Shown in pieces: positions 1-8,231 of a DNA stretch of 64,000 bases. Positions within the stretch are counted from its first letter, which is position 1, and every line of letters starts with the position of its first letter. The notes beneath the pieces are model-generated. The model ran no database searches. It was not told the DNA's origin and worked only from the letters and a program-made list of their open reading frames with translations. A program made the translations under genes and the position numbers. Origin of the DNA: Delftia tsuruhatensis NBRC 16741 (GTDB lineage: Bacteria > Pseudomonadota > Gammaproteobacteria > Burkholderiales > Burkholderiaceae_C); contig NZ_BCTO01000049.1 of assembly GCF_001571325.1 (NCBI RefSeq), forward strand, positions 24,140 to 88,139. The letters run 5' to 3'.

Positions 1-1
1 G

Positions 2-271
2 GCAATCGAAACGGCCGACGTCGCATTGATGCAGGACAACCTGCGCAAGCTTCCAGAGTTCATCCGGCTGTCACAGCGCGTAGCCGGCATCCTGACGGCC
101 AACATCGTCTTTGCGCTTGGAACAAAGGCGGTGTTCATGGCCTTGGCCTTTACTGGACATGCAAGTCTGTGGCTGGCGATTCTGGCCGACATGGGTGCCA
201 GTCTGGCGGTCGTTTTCAATGGGATGCGCTTGCTGCGGTCGTCTGAGGACATCAAGCCACATGGCCATTGA
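2..271 (+). CDS. Heavy-metal P1B-type ATPase, C-terminal fragment (PbrA/ZntA/CadA-like), cut by the window start
   Basis: The first in-frame codon is at base 2 and the reading frame is open to the window edge, so this is the 3' end of a longer gene. The visible residues begin AIETADVALMQDNLRKLP, the conserved segment after the hinge motif of metal-exporting P-type ATPases. Two predicted membrane helices follow, as expected for the last pair of a P1B ATPase. The last 11 bp overlap lspA, and uppP lies downstream. That neighbourhood matches the pbrABC lead-efflux group, so Pb(II)/Zn(II)/Cd(II) export is inferred. The metal-binding domain and phosphorylation site are not in the window. Confidence 0.85.
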   Translation, partial: AIETADVALMQDNLRKLPEFIRLSQRVAGILTANIVFALGTKAVFMALAFTGHASLWLAILADMGASLAVVFNGMRLLRSSEDIKPHGH

Positions 272-767
272 TAGGGCTGTCTTGCGGATGTACCTGTTGG
301 CCGTGACGGTGCTTGCCGCCGACGTAGCGACCAAGGCGGCCATCGTCGCGTGGATTCCCTTGTATGGCTCCCATGAAATCACGCCATGGTTCAACATCGG
401 GCATTGGCTGAATCCAGGCGCGGCCTTCAGCTTCTTGGCGCAGGCGGGTGGGTGGCAACGCGGCTTTTTTATTGTTATTGGCGTCGCTGCTTCTGCCTTT
501 CTCACCTGGCTCATTGCCCGCGAGAAGACTGCAACACCTGAGGCCGTGGGCTATGCAGCAATTCTCGGCGGCGCGCTCGGCAATGTTCTTGATCGAGTGC
601 GGCATGGGGCCGTGGTGGACTGGCTCGATTTTCATTGGGGCGATTGGCACTGGCCTGCGTTCAATGCAGCCGACGTTGGCATCACCCTGGGAGCGGGGCT
701 TCTGCTGATCGCCGCGTTTCGCGGCCGCGGCCGAAACGGCGCAGATTCCCATTCGCCAGCACGATGA
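261..767 (+). CDS. lspA: Lipoprotein signal peptidase II, lead-operon type (PbrC/LspA)
   Basis: This 168-residue membrane protein is of normal length for signal peptidase II, which cleaves the signal of prolipoproteins in the inner membrane. The family motifs are present: NPGAAFSF near residue 51, GNVLDR near 107, VVD near 118 and FNAADVGI near 134, which supply the paired catalytic aspartates. The ATG at 261 overlaps the upstream ATPase gene by 11 bp, so the two are probably co-translated. Because it sits between a metal ATPase and an UppP homologue, it is probably the accessory PbrC copy and not the housekeeping lspA. Confidence 0.9.
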   Translation: MAIDRAVLRMYLLAVTVLAADVATKAAIVAWIPLYGSHEITPWFNIGHWLNPGAAFSFLAQAGGWQRGFFIVIGVAASAFLTWLIAREKTATPEAVGYAAILGGALGNVLDRVRHGAVVDWLDFHWGDWHWPAFNAADVGITLGAGLLLIAAFRGRGRNGADSHSPAR

Positions 768-865
768 TCCAGATTTTCATTGACACATGCGGAGCCGTGA
801 GCACGGCTTCGGAGAAACCGATGTCCCACTCGGCGCTACCACTGCCGCCTGCAAATGCACGCTGA
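764..865 (+). CDS. Possible 33-residue coupled small ORF between lspA and uppP
   Basis: An ATG at 764 overlaps the lspA stop codon as ATGA. The frame runs 33 codons and stops inside the first codons of uppP. The peptide has no recognisable domain. It could be a real coupling peptide that carries ribosomes from lspA to uppP, whose own ribosome-binding site is weak, or it could be chance. Position is the only evidence. Confidence 0.2.
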   Translation: MIQIFIDTCGAVSTASEKPMSHSALPLPPANAR

Positions 866-1658
866 ACTCGTTCTCAAGACGCTAATGATGGGCGTCGTCG
901 AAGGCATCACGGAATTCTTGCCAGTCTCCTCGACGGGGCATTTGATCCTAGCGGGCAATGCGCTCTCATTCCTTGCGAAAGAGAAGCGCGACGTCTTTGA
1001 AGTGTTCATCCAGTTCGGCGCGATGCTCGCGGTCATCTGGGAATATAGGGCTCGTCTGGCAAGCGTTGTTGTCTCAGCGCATGCCGACCAAGGATCCCGC
1101 CGGTTTTTAGTGAACCTTGCCATTGCATTTATGCCCGCGGCAGTGCTCGGACTGCTGATTGGATCTCATGTGCAGAGGCTGCTTTTCAGTCCGGGGCCGG
1201 TGGCCGTCGCACTCGTTGTCGGTGGCATCGCGATCCTGTGGGCTGAGCGACGCCCCGTGCAAGTGAAGGCTGAGCGTGCCGAACAGATCAGCCGAATCGA
1301 CGCACTGAAGATTGGTTTCGTGCAGTGCCTTGCGCTCTGGCCGGGTACTTCGCGCTCAGGCGCGACGATTATCGGCGGGCTATGGTTCGGGGCTTCGCGG
1401 CAGGCTGCGACGGAGTTTTCGTTTTTCCTCGGCATTCCAATCTTGGGGGCCGCCTCGGTATACAACCTCTTCAAGCACTGGGGCGCATTGTCGAGCGACG
1501 ACATCGGCGTTTTTGCAATGGGTTTCATTGCTTCTTTCGCATTTGCGCTGCTTGCGATACGCCTTCTGATGCGTTATTTGACCGGACATGGATTTGGAGT
1601 TTTTGCGTGGTATCGCATTGCACTGGGAACGCTAATCTTGGTAGCGGTCGCCACGTAA
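855..1658 (+). CDS. uppP: Undecaprenyl-diphosphate phosphatase, lead-operon type (PbrB/UppP/BacA)
   Basis: This 267-residue polytopic membrane protein has the two BacA/UppP signatures: EGITEFLPVSSTGH at residues 16-29 and PGTSRSG at 163-169. The family dephosphorylates undecaprenyl diphosphate on the periplasmic side, releasing phosphate. In lead-resistance operons the PbrB homologue is thought to supply phosphate that precipitates exported Pb(II). Linkage to the ATPase fragment and lspA supports that role here. It could also work as an extra cell-wall recycling enzyme. Confidence 0.9.
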   Translation: MHAELVLKTLMMGVVEGITEFLPVSSTGHLILAGNALSFLAKEKRDVFEVFIQFGAMLAVIWEYRARLASVVVSAHADQGSRRFLVNLAIAFMPAAVLGLLIGSHVQRLLFSPGPVAVALVVGGIAILWAERRPVQVKAERAEQISRIDALKIGFVQCLALWPGTSRSGATIIGGLWFGASRQAATEFSFFLGIPILGAASVYNLFKHWGALSSDDIGVFAMGFIASFAFALLAIRLLMRYLTGHGFGVFAWYRIALGTLILVAVAT

Positions 1659-1862
1659 CCTTTCACTGGCGATGACGACGACCCATGTGGACGCTGTTGA
1701 AGGCCTTCTGCACAACAGGCCGTGGCGCAGGGCCATACGTGCAGCGAAAGGTGCGCGGCGTAGTTAGCCCCATCATTTTTCGCCGGCAACAGGCAAATCT
1801 TCGTTTTAGAACCTTCGCTCGCACTGCATCGTGCAACGCCCAGTGGTCCGAGTCATCGATAA

Positions 1863-1881
1863 AATGAGAATCAATAACATT
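1863..1881. promoter_or_regulatory. Fur-box-like operator upstream of the FTR1 gene
   Basis: The 19-mer AATGAGAATCAATAACATT matches the symmetric form AATGAGAATCATTCTCATT at 16 of 19 positions by eye. It ends 8 bp before the ATG at 1890, where a bound repressor would block transcription or initiation. The rest of the 1659-1889 gap shows nothing I can support. Confidence 0.5.
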
Positions 1882-1889
1882 TATACATC

Positions 1890-3839
1890 ATGAAAATGCT
1901 TTCTCTTTGCGCCAGGCGATTCCTGGCAATAGCCGCGTTGTTCGCACTCTGGTCGGCTTCTCCCGCCTGGGCTGCCGCCCCTGCCGCCAGCGACCAGGCC
2001 AAGCAGACCTGGCAATTGCTGGACTACCTCGCGGTTGACTACGGCGGCGCGGTGAGCAACGGCCAGATTCAAAGTGCCAGCGAGTACGAGGAGATGAAGG
2101 AGTTCGCGGCAACCGCCGCACAGCAGCTTGCCGCACTGCCGAGCACTGCGGCGCTGCCCGAGTTGCAGCGGCAGGCCAAAGCGCTCGGAGACCTCATCGC
2201 CGCAAAGGCGGACGCCAAGGCCGTGGCCGACAGCGCCCATTCGCTGGCCGCAGCGCTGGTCAAAGCCTATCCGTTTCCGCTCTCGCCGACCCAGCCGCCG
2301 GATCTCGCACGCGCCAAGGTGCTGTTTGAAGCCAACTGCGCGGCATGCCACGGGGCAACCGGTGCAGGCGACGGCCCGCTCGGCGCCAAGCTCGAACCGC
2401 CGCCGATCGCCTTCACCGATCGTGATCGTGCCCGTTCGCGCAGCGTGCTCGCGCTGTACCAGGTCATTTCTCAAGGCGTGACCAGCACGTCGATGCCCAG
2501 CTTCGCCACGCTCTCCGACGAGGATCGGTGGGCATTGGCATTTTTCGCCGGCACACTGTCGCATGACGATGCCATGCGCGCACGCGGCGAACAGTCCTGG
2601 GGGCGAGACGCCAGCGCCAAGGCTGTCTTTCCCGACCTGGCTGCTGCCGCCACCTTGACCGAAGCCGCCTTGTCCGAGCGGATGCCCCCGGACGCAGCCC
2701 GCGACCTCACCGCCTATGTTCGCCGCCACCCGGAAGTCACCGCTGCCGCGAGCGGCTCGGGCGGACTGGCCTTGGCCCGCACACGCCTTCAGGAGAGCCT
2801 TGCCGCGGCGCGCGCGGGCGACCGGGCCAGCGCAACGCGCCTGGGCCTGTCGGCCTACCTGGATGGATTTGAGCCTCTGGAGCCGGCATTGCGCGCACGC
2901 AACCAGACACTTCTCACGGAAGTCGAAAACGCCATGCTGGCCTATCGCGGCGCGCTCGCCGGCGGGAAACTGGAACAAGCCGATGCCACGGCGCAGAAGC
3001 TGGACTATCTCTTTGCCCAGGTGGACGCCGAACTCGGCGCGGACAAGGCAGACCCGCTGACCACGTTCATCGCCTCCCTCACCATCCTGCTGCGCGAAGG
3101 GGTTGAAGCGCTGTTGATCGTCGTGGGCATGCTGGCCTTCCTGAAGAAGGCAGAACGGCGCGATGTGCTGGGCTATGTGCATGGCGGCTGGATGGCCGCA
3201 CTGGCTTGCGGTGGCCTGACCTGGGCGGTGGCCACCTACTTCGTGAGCATCAGCGGCGCAAGCCGTGAGGTGACCGAGGGGGTTTCATCCCTGTTTGCGG
3301 CCGTTGTGCTGCTGAGCGTCGGGCTCTGGATGCACCAGAAAAGCACGGCGGGCAAGTGGCAGGCCTACCTGAAGGAAAAACTCTCCGCAGCCATGACGCG
3401 GCGTTCGGCATGGGCATTGTTCGCCTTGTCGTTCATTGCGGTCTACCGCGAAGTTTTCGAGACGGTGCTTTTCTATTCGGCCCTGGCCGGCGACGGCAAC
3501 AATGGAGCCCTGCTCGGTGGATTGGTGGGCGGAGTGGCCGTTCTGGCCGTCCTCGCATGGTTCATGCTGCGCACCAGCGCCCGCATGCCGATCGGCAAAT
3601 TCTTCAGTCTCAGCTCGATCCTGGTAGCGGTGCTCGCGGTCGTGCTCGCCGGCAAGGGGGTTGCCGGCCTCCAGGAGGCCGGCCGGTTGAGCGCCAGCCC
3701 GATCCATTGGCCGCGCATCGAAGTGCTTGGCATCTATCCGTCAGCGGAAACCGCCATTGCGCAAGCCGTGGTGCTTGCCGTTGCTCTGGCAGGCTTTGCC
3801 ATGAACGCCGTGAAGGCGCGAAATCCCCGGCCCGCGTGA
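1890..3839 (+). CDS. Cytochrome c/FTR1-family iron (or lead) permease, PbrT-like
   Basis: The 649-residue protein begins with a signal peptide ending near AWA (residue 28). A periplasmic region follows with a c-type heme motif CAACH at residues 150-154 (LFEANCAACHG). The C-terminal half is an FTR1 permease with about seven membrane segments and two REXXE metal motifs: REGVE near residue 402 and REVFE near residue 519. FTR1 proteins move iron after an oxidation step, and PbrT, the Pb(II) uptake protein of Cupriavidus lead operons, belongs to the same family. Next to pbrA/C/B-type genes PbrT is likely, but the Fur-like box points to iron control. Transport direction and metal are not decided by sequence. 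Confidence 0.85.
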   Translation: MKMLSLCARRFLAIAALFALWSASPAWAAAPAASDQAKQTWQLLDYLAVDYGGAVSNGQIQSASEYEEMKEFAATAAQQLAALPSTAALPELQRQAKALGDLIAAKADAKAVADSAHSLAAALVKAYPFPLSPTQPPDLARAKVLFEANCAACHGATGAGDGPLGAKLEPPPIAFTDRDRARSRSVLALYQVISQGVTSTSMPSFATLSDEDRWALAFFAGTLSHDDAMRARGEQSWGRDASAKAVFPDLAAAATLTEAALSERMPPDAARDLTAYVRRHPEVTAAASGSGGLALARTRLQESLAAARAGDRASATRLGLSAYLDGFEPLEPALRARNQTLLTEVENAMLAYRGALAGGKLEQADATAQKLDYLFAQVDAELGADKADPLTTFIASLTILLREGVEALLIVVGMLAFLKKAERRDVLGYVHGGWMAALACGGLTWAVATYFVSISGASREVTEGVSSLFAAVVLLSVGLWMHQKSTAGKWQAYLKEKLSAAMTRRSAWALFALSFIAVYREVFETVLFYSALAGDGNNGALLGGLVGGVAVLAVLAWFMLRTSARMPIGKFFSLSSILVAVLAVVLAGKGVAGLQEAGRLSASPIHWPRIEVLGIYPSAETAIAQAVVLAVALAGFAMNAVKARNPRPA

Positions 3840-3902
3840 AACAAGCCGGCGTCACTGCCGAGCGTGACTCCTGGAAAAAATCGCGCTCAGCAAGAGATGA
3901 CG

Positions 3903-5591
3903 CTATCCGGCACAGCAGGACAGCTGCTTCACGTCCTTGCTGAAGGTCTGCGCCGCGAGCTTCAGGCCCTCGACCATCGTCAGGTAGGGGAATAGCTGAT
4001 CGGCCAGCTCCTGCACGGTCATCCGGTTGCGGATCGCCAGCGCCGCCGTCTGGATCAGTTCGCCCGCTTCCTGCGCGACCGCCTGCACGCCGATCAGCCG
4101 TCCGGTGCCGGCCTCGGCAACCAGCTTGATGAAGCCGCGCGTGTCGAAGTTGGCCAGCGCCCTCGGCACGTTGTCGAGCGTGAGCGTGCGGCTGTCGGTC
4201 TCGACGCCGTCGTGGCGCGCTTGCGCCTCGCTGTAGCCCACCGTCGCCACCTGCGGATCGGTGAACACCACGGCCGGCATCGCCGTCAGGTCCAGCGTCG
4301 CGTCGCCGCCGGTCATGTTGATGGCGGCGCGCGTGCCGGCCGCCGCCGCGACGTAGACGAATTGCGGCTGGTCGGTGCAGTCGCCGGCCGCGTAGATGTG
4401 CGGCGCGCTGGTACGCATGGTGTGGCTGACGAGGATGGCCCCCTGGGGATTGACCTCGATGCCCGCCGCTTCGAGGTTCAGCGTGCGGGTGTTCGGCGCG
4501 CGCCCCGTGGCAATGAGCAGCTTGTCGGCGCGCAGCTCGCCGCGATCCGTCGTCAAGATGAACTCTTCCTCTGCATGGGCGACTCGACTGGCCTGGACAT
4601 GCTCCAGCACCTCGATGCCCTCGGCACGGAACGCGGCCGTGACGGCTTCGGCGACGGCGGGGTCTTCGCGAAAGAGCAGTGTGCTGCGCGCGAGGATCGT
4701 GACCTGGCTGCCCAGCCGGGCAAAGGCTTGCGCCAATTCGACTGCCACCACCGACGAACCGATCACGGCCAGCCGCGAGGGAATGGCATCGCTCGCCAGC
4801 GCCTCGGTGGAGGTCCAGTAGGGAGTGCCCTTCAAGCCAGGAATCGGCGGGAGCGCGGGGCTCGCACCAGTGGCGATGAGACAGCGGTCGAAGGCCACCG
4901 TGCGCTCACCGCCTTCCGCCAGTTGCACGGTCAGGCAGTTTTCATTCATGAAACGGGCCTCGCCATGCAGCACGGTGATAGCCGGGGTGCTCTGCAGGAT
5001 GCCTTCGTACTTGGCATGGCGCAGCGCATCGACGCGGCCTTGTTGCTGGGCCAGCAGCCGCTCGCGCAGAATGGACGGCGGCGTGGGCGGCAGGCCGGCA
5101 TCGAACGGGCTTTCCCGGCGCAGATGCGCAATGTGCGCGGCGCGGATCATGATTTTGGACGGCACGCAGCCGACATTGACGCAGGTGCCGCCGATGGTGC
5201 TCCGCTCGATTAGCGTCACGCGCGCGCCTCGCTCGACCGCCTTGAGTGCCGCCGCCATCGCCGCGCCGCCACTGCCGATCACGGCCACATGCAGCGCCCG
5301 CTCGCCACCACCGTGACTCGGTTCGCTGCCCAGCCAGCCCAGCGCCTTGCCCAACAAGCCCGCAGCCTTGTTCGGCGTGTCGGACACCCGTGCGCGGTAA
5401 CCGAGCGCGGCCATCGCCGCGACCAGCGGACCATGGTTCATGTCCGCATCCGCCTCGACCTCGGCCCGTCGCCGCGGATAGGACACCGAGGCCGAGCGCA
5501 CCCCGGGCACCTTCTCCAGCGCCTCTCTGACGTGCTCGGCGCACGACGCGCAGGTCATGCCGTCGATGTGCAAGGCGATCGCTTCGGCCAT
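3903..5591 (-). CDS. merA: Mercuric reductase
   Basis: The 562-residue protein reduces Hg(II) to Hg(0) in the cytoplasm using NADPH and FAD. It has an N-terminal heavy-metal-associated domain with GMTCASC (Cys14, Cys17), an FAD motif VIGSGGAAMAAAL, the redox-active GTCVNVGCVPSK (Cys137, Cys142) and the C-terminal vicinal pair LSCCAG (Cys559, Cys560). I chose the ATG at 5591 over the GTG at 5606 because an AGG lies 9 nt upstream and the GTG overlaps the merP stop. It is the last gene of merTPA; no merD or merE follows, and it converges on the FTR1 gene. Confidence 0.97.
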   Translation of the reverse strand: MAEAIALHIDGMTCASCAEHVREALEKVPGVRSASVSYPRRRAEVEADADMNHGPLVAAMAALGYRARVSDTPNKAAGLLGKALGWLGSEPSHGGGERALHVAVIGSGGAAMAAALKAVERGARVTLIERSTIGGTCVNVGCVPSKIMIRAAHIAHLRRESPFDAGLPPTPPSILRERLLAQQQGRVDALRHAKYEGILQSTPAITVLHGEARFMNENCLTVQLAEGGERTVAFDRCLIATGASPALPPIPGLKGTPYWTSTEALASDAIPSRLAVIGSSVVAVELAQAFARLGSQVTILARSTLLFREDPAVAEAVTAAFRAEGIEVLEHVQASRVAHAEEEFILTTDRGELRADKLLIATGRAPNTRTLNLEAAGIEVNPQGAILVSHTMRTSAPHIYAAGDCTDQPQFVYVAAAAGTRAAINMTGGDATLDLTAMPAVVFTDPQVATVGYSEAQARHDGVETDSRTLTLDNVPRALANFDTRGFIKLVAEAGTGRLIGVQAVAQEAGELIQTAALAIRNRMTVQELADQLFPYLTMVEGLKLAAQTFSKDVKQLSCCAG

Positions 5592-5602
5592 GGCGGGCAA
5601 CC

Positions 5603-5881
5603 TCACTGCTTGACGGTGGCGGGGTAGCCCGCGTTTGCGGTGGCCTTGGCCAAGGCCCCGGCGTTGGTCTTGGCATCGTCGAAGGTCACGACGGCTTCCC
5701 GCTTTTCATAGCTGACCTCGGTCTTCTGGACCCCGGCCACCTTGAACAGGGCCATCTTGACCGTGATCGGACACGACGCGCAGGTCATATCGGGCACCGA
5801 CAGTGTGACGGTCTTGGTGGCGGCCCACGCCGGAGCGCCCAGGGTAACGGCCAGGGCAATAGCGGTGGCAAGTTTCTTCAC
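5603..5881 (-). CDS. merP: Periplasmic mercuric-ion-binding protein
   Basis: This is a 92-residue precursor with a signal peptide ending AWA-A (about residue 20) and a single heavy-metal-associated domain. The Hg(II)-binding motif DMTCASC has Cys34 and Cys37. MerP takes Hg(II) in the periplasm and passes it to the paired cysteines of MerT. It lies 12 bp after merT and its stop overlaps a GTG upstream of the merA start, so the operon is tightly packed. Confidence 0.96.
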   Translation of the reverse strand: MKKLATAIALAVTLGAPAWAATKTVTLSVPDMTCASCPITVKMALFKVAGVQKTEVSYEKREAVVTFDDAKTNAGALAKATANAGYPATVKQ

Positions 5882-5893
5882 GGTGGATTCCTC

Positions 5894-6244
5894 TCAATAG
5901 AACAACGGCAGGACGTACGGAAAAGCGAGGGCAATCAAGACCAGCGCGACCACGATCCAGAAAATGATCTTGTAGGCCGTCCGCACGCGGGGCACGGCGC
6001 AGACCTCATCCGGCTTGCAGGCGTGAACCGGCCGGAAGATGCTGCGCCAGGCGAAAAACAGCGCCATCAGGGCCGCGCCGATGAAAATCGGCCGGTAGGG
6101 TTCCAACACGGCCAGGTTGGCGATCCAGGCGCCCGAGAAACCGAGCAAGACCAAGATGAGGGGGCCGAGGCAACAGGCCAACGCAAGAATGGCGGCGAGG
6201 CCGCCAGCGGCCAGGGCGCCACGCCCGCTCTTGGGTTCCGACAT
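5894..6244 (-). CDS. merT: Mercuric ion transporter
   Basis: The 116-residue inner-membrane protein has three predicted helices. Its cysteines stand exactly where they do in Tn501 MerT: the pair Cys24-Cys25 in the first helix (ALACCLGP) and Cys76/Cys82 in the cytoplasmic loop (HACKPDEVC). It imports Hg(II) from MerP for reduction by MerA. I used the ATG at 6244 (MSEPKSGRGALAAGG) because it matches the family N-terminus; an upstream in-frame extension would run into the mer operator. Confidence 0.96.
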   Translation of the reverse strand: MSEPKSGRGALAAGGLAAILALACCLGPLILVLLGFSGAWIANLAVLEPYRPIFIGAALMALFFAWRSIFRPVHACKPDEVCAVPRVRTAYKIIFWIVVALVLIALAFPYVLPLFY

Positions 6245-6279
6245 ATGGTTTTCCTTCCGGGACTTCGCTTGATGCTGTA

Positions 6280-6310
6280 AGGTTACTTCCGTAGTCAACT
6301 ACGGAGTCAA
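6280..6310 (-). promoter_or_regulatory. mer operator/promoter (MerR-controlled)
   Basis: Read on the minus strand, TTGACT (6310-6305) and TAACCT (6285-6280) are separated by 19 bp. That is the over-long spacer typical of MerR-activated promoters, which the bound regulator untwists when Hg(II) arrives. A perfect dyad with 8-bp arms TCCGTAGT/ACTACGGA and a 2-bp centre (6288-6305) fills the spacer. It drives merTPA leftwards, and merR starts 6 bp to its right. Confidence 0.93.
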
Positions 6311-6315
6311 GCGTC

Positions 6316-6723
6316 ATGGAAAGCGCCTCGGACAATCTGACCATCGGCGCCTTTGCCAAGGCGGCCACAGTCAATGTGGAGACGATCCGGTTCTATCAGC
6401 TCAAGGGCTTGTTGCCCCAGCCGGAGCGGGCCTACGGCCGCATCCGCCGCTACGGGCCGGCAGATGTGGCGCGGGTGAAGTTCGTGAAGTCAGCCCAGCG
6501 CCTGGGGTTCAGCCTGGATGAAATCGGCCAGCTTCTGAAACTTGAGGACGGCACCCATTGCAATGAGGCGGCGGAGCTGGCCTCGCTGCGGCTGGCCGAT
6601 GTGCGCGCCCGCCTGGTGGACCTCACACGGATTGAGGCGGCATTGTCGAAATTGGTGGGTGAATGCGACGCGCACCATGGCAATGTGTCCTGCCCGCTGA
6701 TCGCGGCATTGCACTGCTGTTGA
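6316..6723 (+). CDS. merR: Mercury-responsive transcriptional regulator
   Basis: The 135-residue regulator has an N-terminal MerR winged helix (LTIGAFAKAATVNVETIRFY), a dimerisation helix, and the three Hg(II) ligands Cys82, Cys117 and Cys126 at the canonical Tn501 positions (GTHC, GEC, NVSC). It is divergent from merT across the mer operator and both represses and activates it. A further CysCys pair ends the protein (LHCC). Confidence 0.97.
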   Translation: MESASDNLTIGAFAKAATVNVETIRFYQLKGLLPQPERAYGRIRRYGPADVARVKFVKSAQRLGFSLDEIGQLLKLEDGTHCNEAAELASLRLADVRARLVDLTRIEAALSKLVGECDAHHGNVSCPLIAALHCC

Positions 6724-6864
6724 GCGGAGAAGTTCGGCCGTTCACCTCGCGGCGAAGGGGCGGACAGGCAAGCGCGGCGCGCGAACCAGATTTAAGGTAT
6801 TGAGCCGGAGGCGCGATGGGATCAAGACCGGATGGCCACAATTCGGCGCGATAGTGCCCTTTTG

Positions 6865-6898
6865 CACATTAATTCAATAAATGTTGTATTATCGAAAT
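6865..6898 (+). promoter_or_regulatory. AT-rich promoter/operator region of the ars operon
   Basis: An abruptly AT-rich stretch (TTAATTCAATAAATGTTG and following bases) lies directly before the arsR ATG in otherwise GC-rich DNA. It has short imperfect symmetry and is the likely ArsR binding site and promoter. I could not define exact operator arms. The remaining bases from 6724 show no gene. Confidence 0.4.
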
Positions 6899-7228
6899 AT
6901 GAAAGAGACCCAAGCCGTTTCCGCCCTCGGCGCCCTGGCCCACACCCAGCGCCTGCGGGTTTTCCGCGCCCTGGTGGTCGCCGGCCCCGAAGGGCTGACA
7001 CCCAGCGCCCTCGCCGACCAGCTCGACGTGGCCCGCAATTCCCTGTCCTTCCACCTGAAGGAGCTGGCCCATGCCGGCCTGGTCACCATCGAGCAGCAGG
7101 GCCGCAACCTGATCTACCGCGCCGACTTCACCCAGATGAACGGACTGCTCGGCTACCTGACCGAGCACTGCTGCCAAGGCAGCACATGCGAGGTCAGTGA
7201 TTCCTCCTCTGCCTGTACTTCCTGCTGA
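6899..7228 (+). CDS. arsR: ArsR-family arsenic-responsive repressor
   Basis: The 109-residue winged-helix repressor has the ArsR recognition region (LADQLDVARNSLSFHLKELAHAGL). It lacks the classical helix-3 ELCVCDL cysteine motif. Instead the C-terminus carries Cys91-Cys92, Cys97, Cys106 and Cys109 (HCCQGSTC then ACTSC). This resembles the Acidithiobacillus-type As(III) site, which uses a C-terminal CC plus one nearby cysteine. It should leave DNA when As(III)/Sb(III) binds. I used the ATG at 6899; a TTG at 6881 would add six residues inside the AT-rich promoter. First gene of the ars operon. Confidence 0.92.
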   Translation: MKETQAVSALGALAHTQRLRVFRALVVAGPEGLTPSALADQLDVARNSLSFHLKELAHAGLVTIEQQGRNLIYRADFTQMNGLLGYLTEHCCQGSTCEVSDSSSACTSC

Positions 7229-7240
7229 AAGGATCTCCCC

Positions 7241-7711
7241 ATGAAGCGCTTTCACGTTCACCTGCACGTCGATGACCTGAACCGCAGCATCGGCTTCTAT
7301 TCCCAACTGTTCGCCGCGCAGCCCGCGCGTGTCGAGGGCGACTACGCCAAGTGGATGCTCGAAGACCCGCCGGTCAACTTCGCTATCTCCACACGGGGCA
7401 ACAAACCAGGCATCGACCATCTGGGCATCCAGACCGACGATGCGGAGGAATTGGCCGTGCTGAAGGCACGCGCCGAGGCGGCCGACATGGCGCTGCTCGA
7501 CGAAGGCACCACCACCTGCTGCTACGCGCGCAGCGAGAAGCACTGGATCACCGATCCGCAGGGCGTGGCCTGGGAACACTTTCATACGCTGGGCAGCATC
7601 CCGGTCTTCAACGAAGCGGCGCCTGCAACGGGTTCTGCCGCAGCCTGCTGCGCCCCGGCGCGCGGCAAGCCGGTGGGCGTTGCGGTGAAGCCGGCTTCGT
7701 CCTGCTGCTGA
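7241..7711 (+). CDS. arsI: ArsI/CadI-family glyoxalase-fold metalloenzyme (organoarsenical C-As lyase candidate)
   Basis: The 156-residue protein has a vicinal-oxygen-chelate fold (MKRFHVHLHVDDLNRSIGFY). ArsI cleaves the C-As bond of trivalent organoarsenicals using Fe(II). Likely metal ligands are His5, His60 (GIDHLG) and Glu112 (AWEHFH). The substrate thiols expected for ArsI are the pair Cys93-Cys94 (TTCCYAR). The C-terminal tail is cysteine-rich (AACC, SSCC). It lies 12 bp after arsR and 12 bp before arsC. CadI is the alternative name for some homologues, so the substrate remains inferred. Confidence 0.8.
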   Translation: MKRFHVHLHVDDLNRSIGFYSQLFAAQPARVEGDYAKWMLEDPPVNFAISTRGNKPGIDHLGIQTDDAEELAVLKARAEAADMALLDEGTTTCCYARSEKHWITDPQGVAWEHFHTLGSIPVFNEAAPATGSAAACCAPARGKPVGVAVKPASSCC

Positions 7712-7723
7712 TGTGAGACATCC

Positions 7724-8221
7724 ATGACCACCAACAAGACCTACAACGCCCTGTTCATCTGCACGGGTAACTCGGCCCGCTCCATCCTGGCCGAAGGCAT
7801 CCTCAATGAATTGGGCCAGGGGCGCTTTCGCGCCTACTCGGCGGGCAGCCACCCCAAGGGCGAAGTCCACCCGCTGGCGCTTGCCACGCTGGAACGGCTG
7901 CATATGCCGATCGTCGGCTACCGCAGCAAGAACTGGGACGAGTTCGCGGCGCCCGGTGCACCGGAGCTGGATTTCATCTTCACGGTGTGCGACAACGCCG
8001 CCGGCGAGGTCTGCCCCGTATGGCCTGGGCGCCCGATGTCAGCGCATTGGGGTGTGCCTGATCCTGCAGCCGTTGAAGGCACCGACGAGCAGAAGCGCAA
8101 GGCGTTCACGGATGCGGCGCTGACCTTGCGCCGGCGCATTGAGCTGTTCCTGTCGCTGCCATTGCAGCGGCTCGATGCCATGTCGCTGCAGCACGAGCTG
8201 CGCAGCATTGGTACGAAGTGA
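7724..8221 (+). CDS. arsC: Arsenate reductase, low-molecular-weight phosphatase type
   Basis: The 165-residue protein has the phosphatase P-loop CTGNSARS with nucleophile Cys13 near the N-terminus. Later cysteines (VCDNAAGEVC) are typical of the thioredoxin- or mycothiol-linked ArsC class. It reduces As(V) to As(III), which Acr3 next door can export. It is distinct in fold from the glutaredoxin-type ArsC at 9332. It ends 10 bp before acr3. Confidence 0.92.
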   Translation: MTTNKTYNALFICTGNSARSILAEGILNELGQGRFRAYSAGSHPKGEVHPLALATLERLHMPIVGYRSKNWDEFAAPGAPELDFIFTVCDNAAGEVCPVWPGRPMSAHWGVPDPAAVEGTDEQKRKAFTDAALTLRRRIELFLSLPLQRLDAMSLQHELRSIGTK

Positions 8222-8231
8222 GGTCTGCGCG

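Noticed and set aside
1685..1867. 60-codon open frame between uppP and the FTR1 gene
   Set aside because: It has no ribosome-binding site or recognisable motif, and its end runs into the Fur-like box.
3840..3902. Possible merD/merE remnant downstream of merA
   Set aside because: Only 63 bp separate merA from the convergent FTR1 gene, and no coding trace of either gene is visible.
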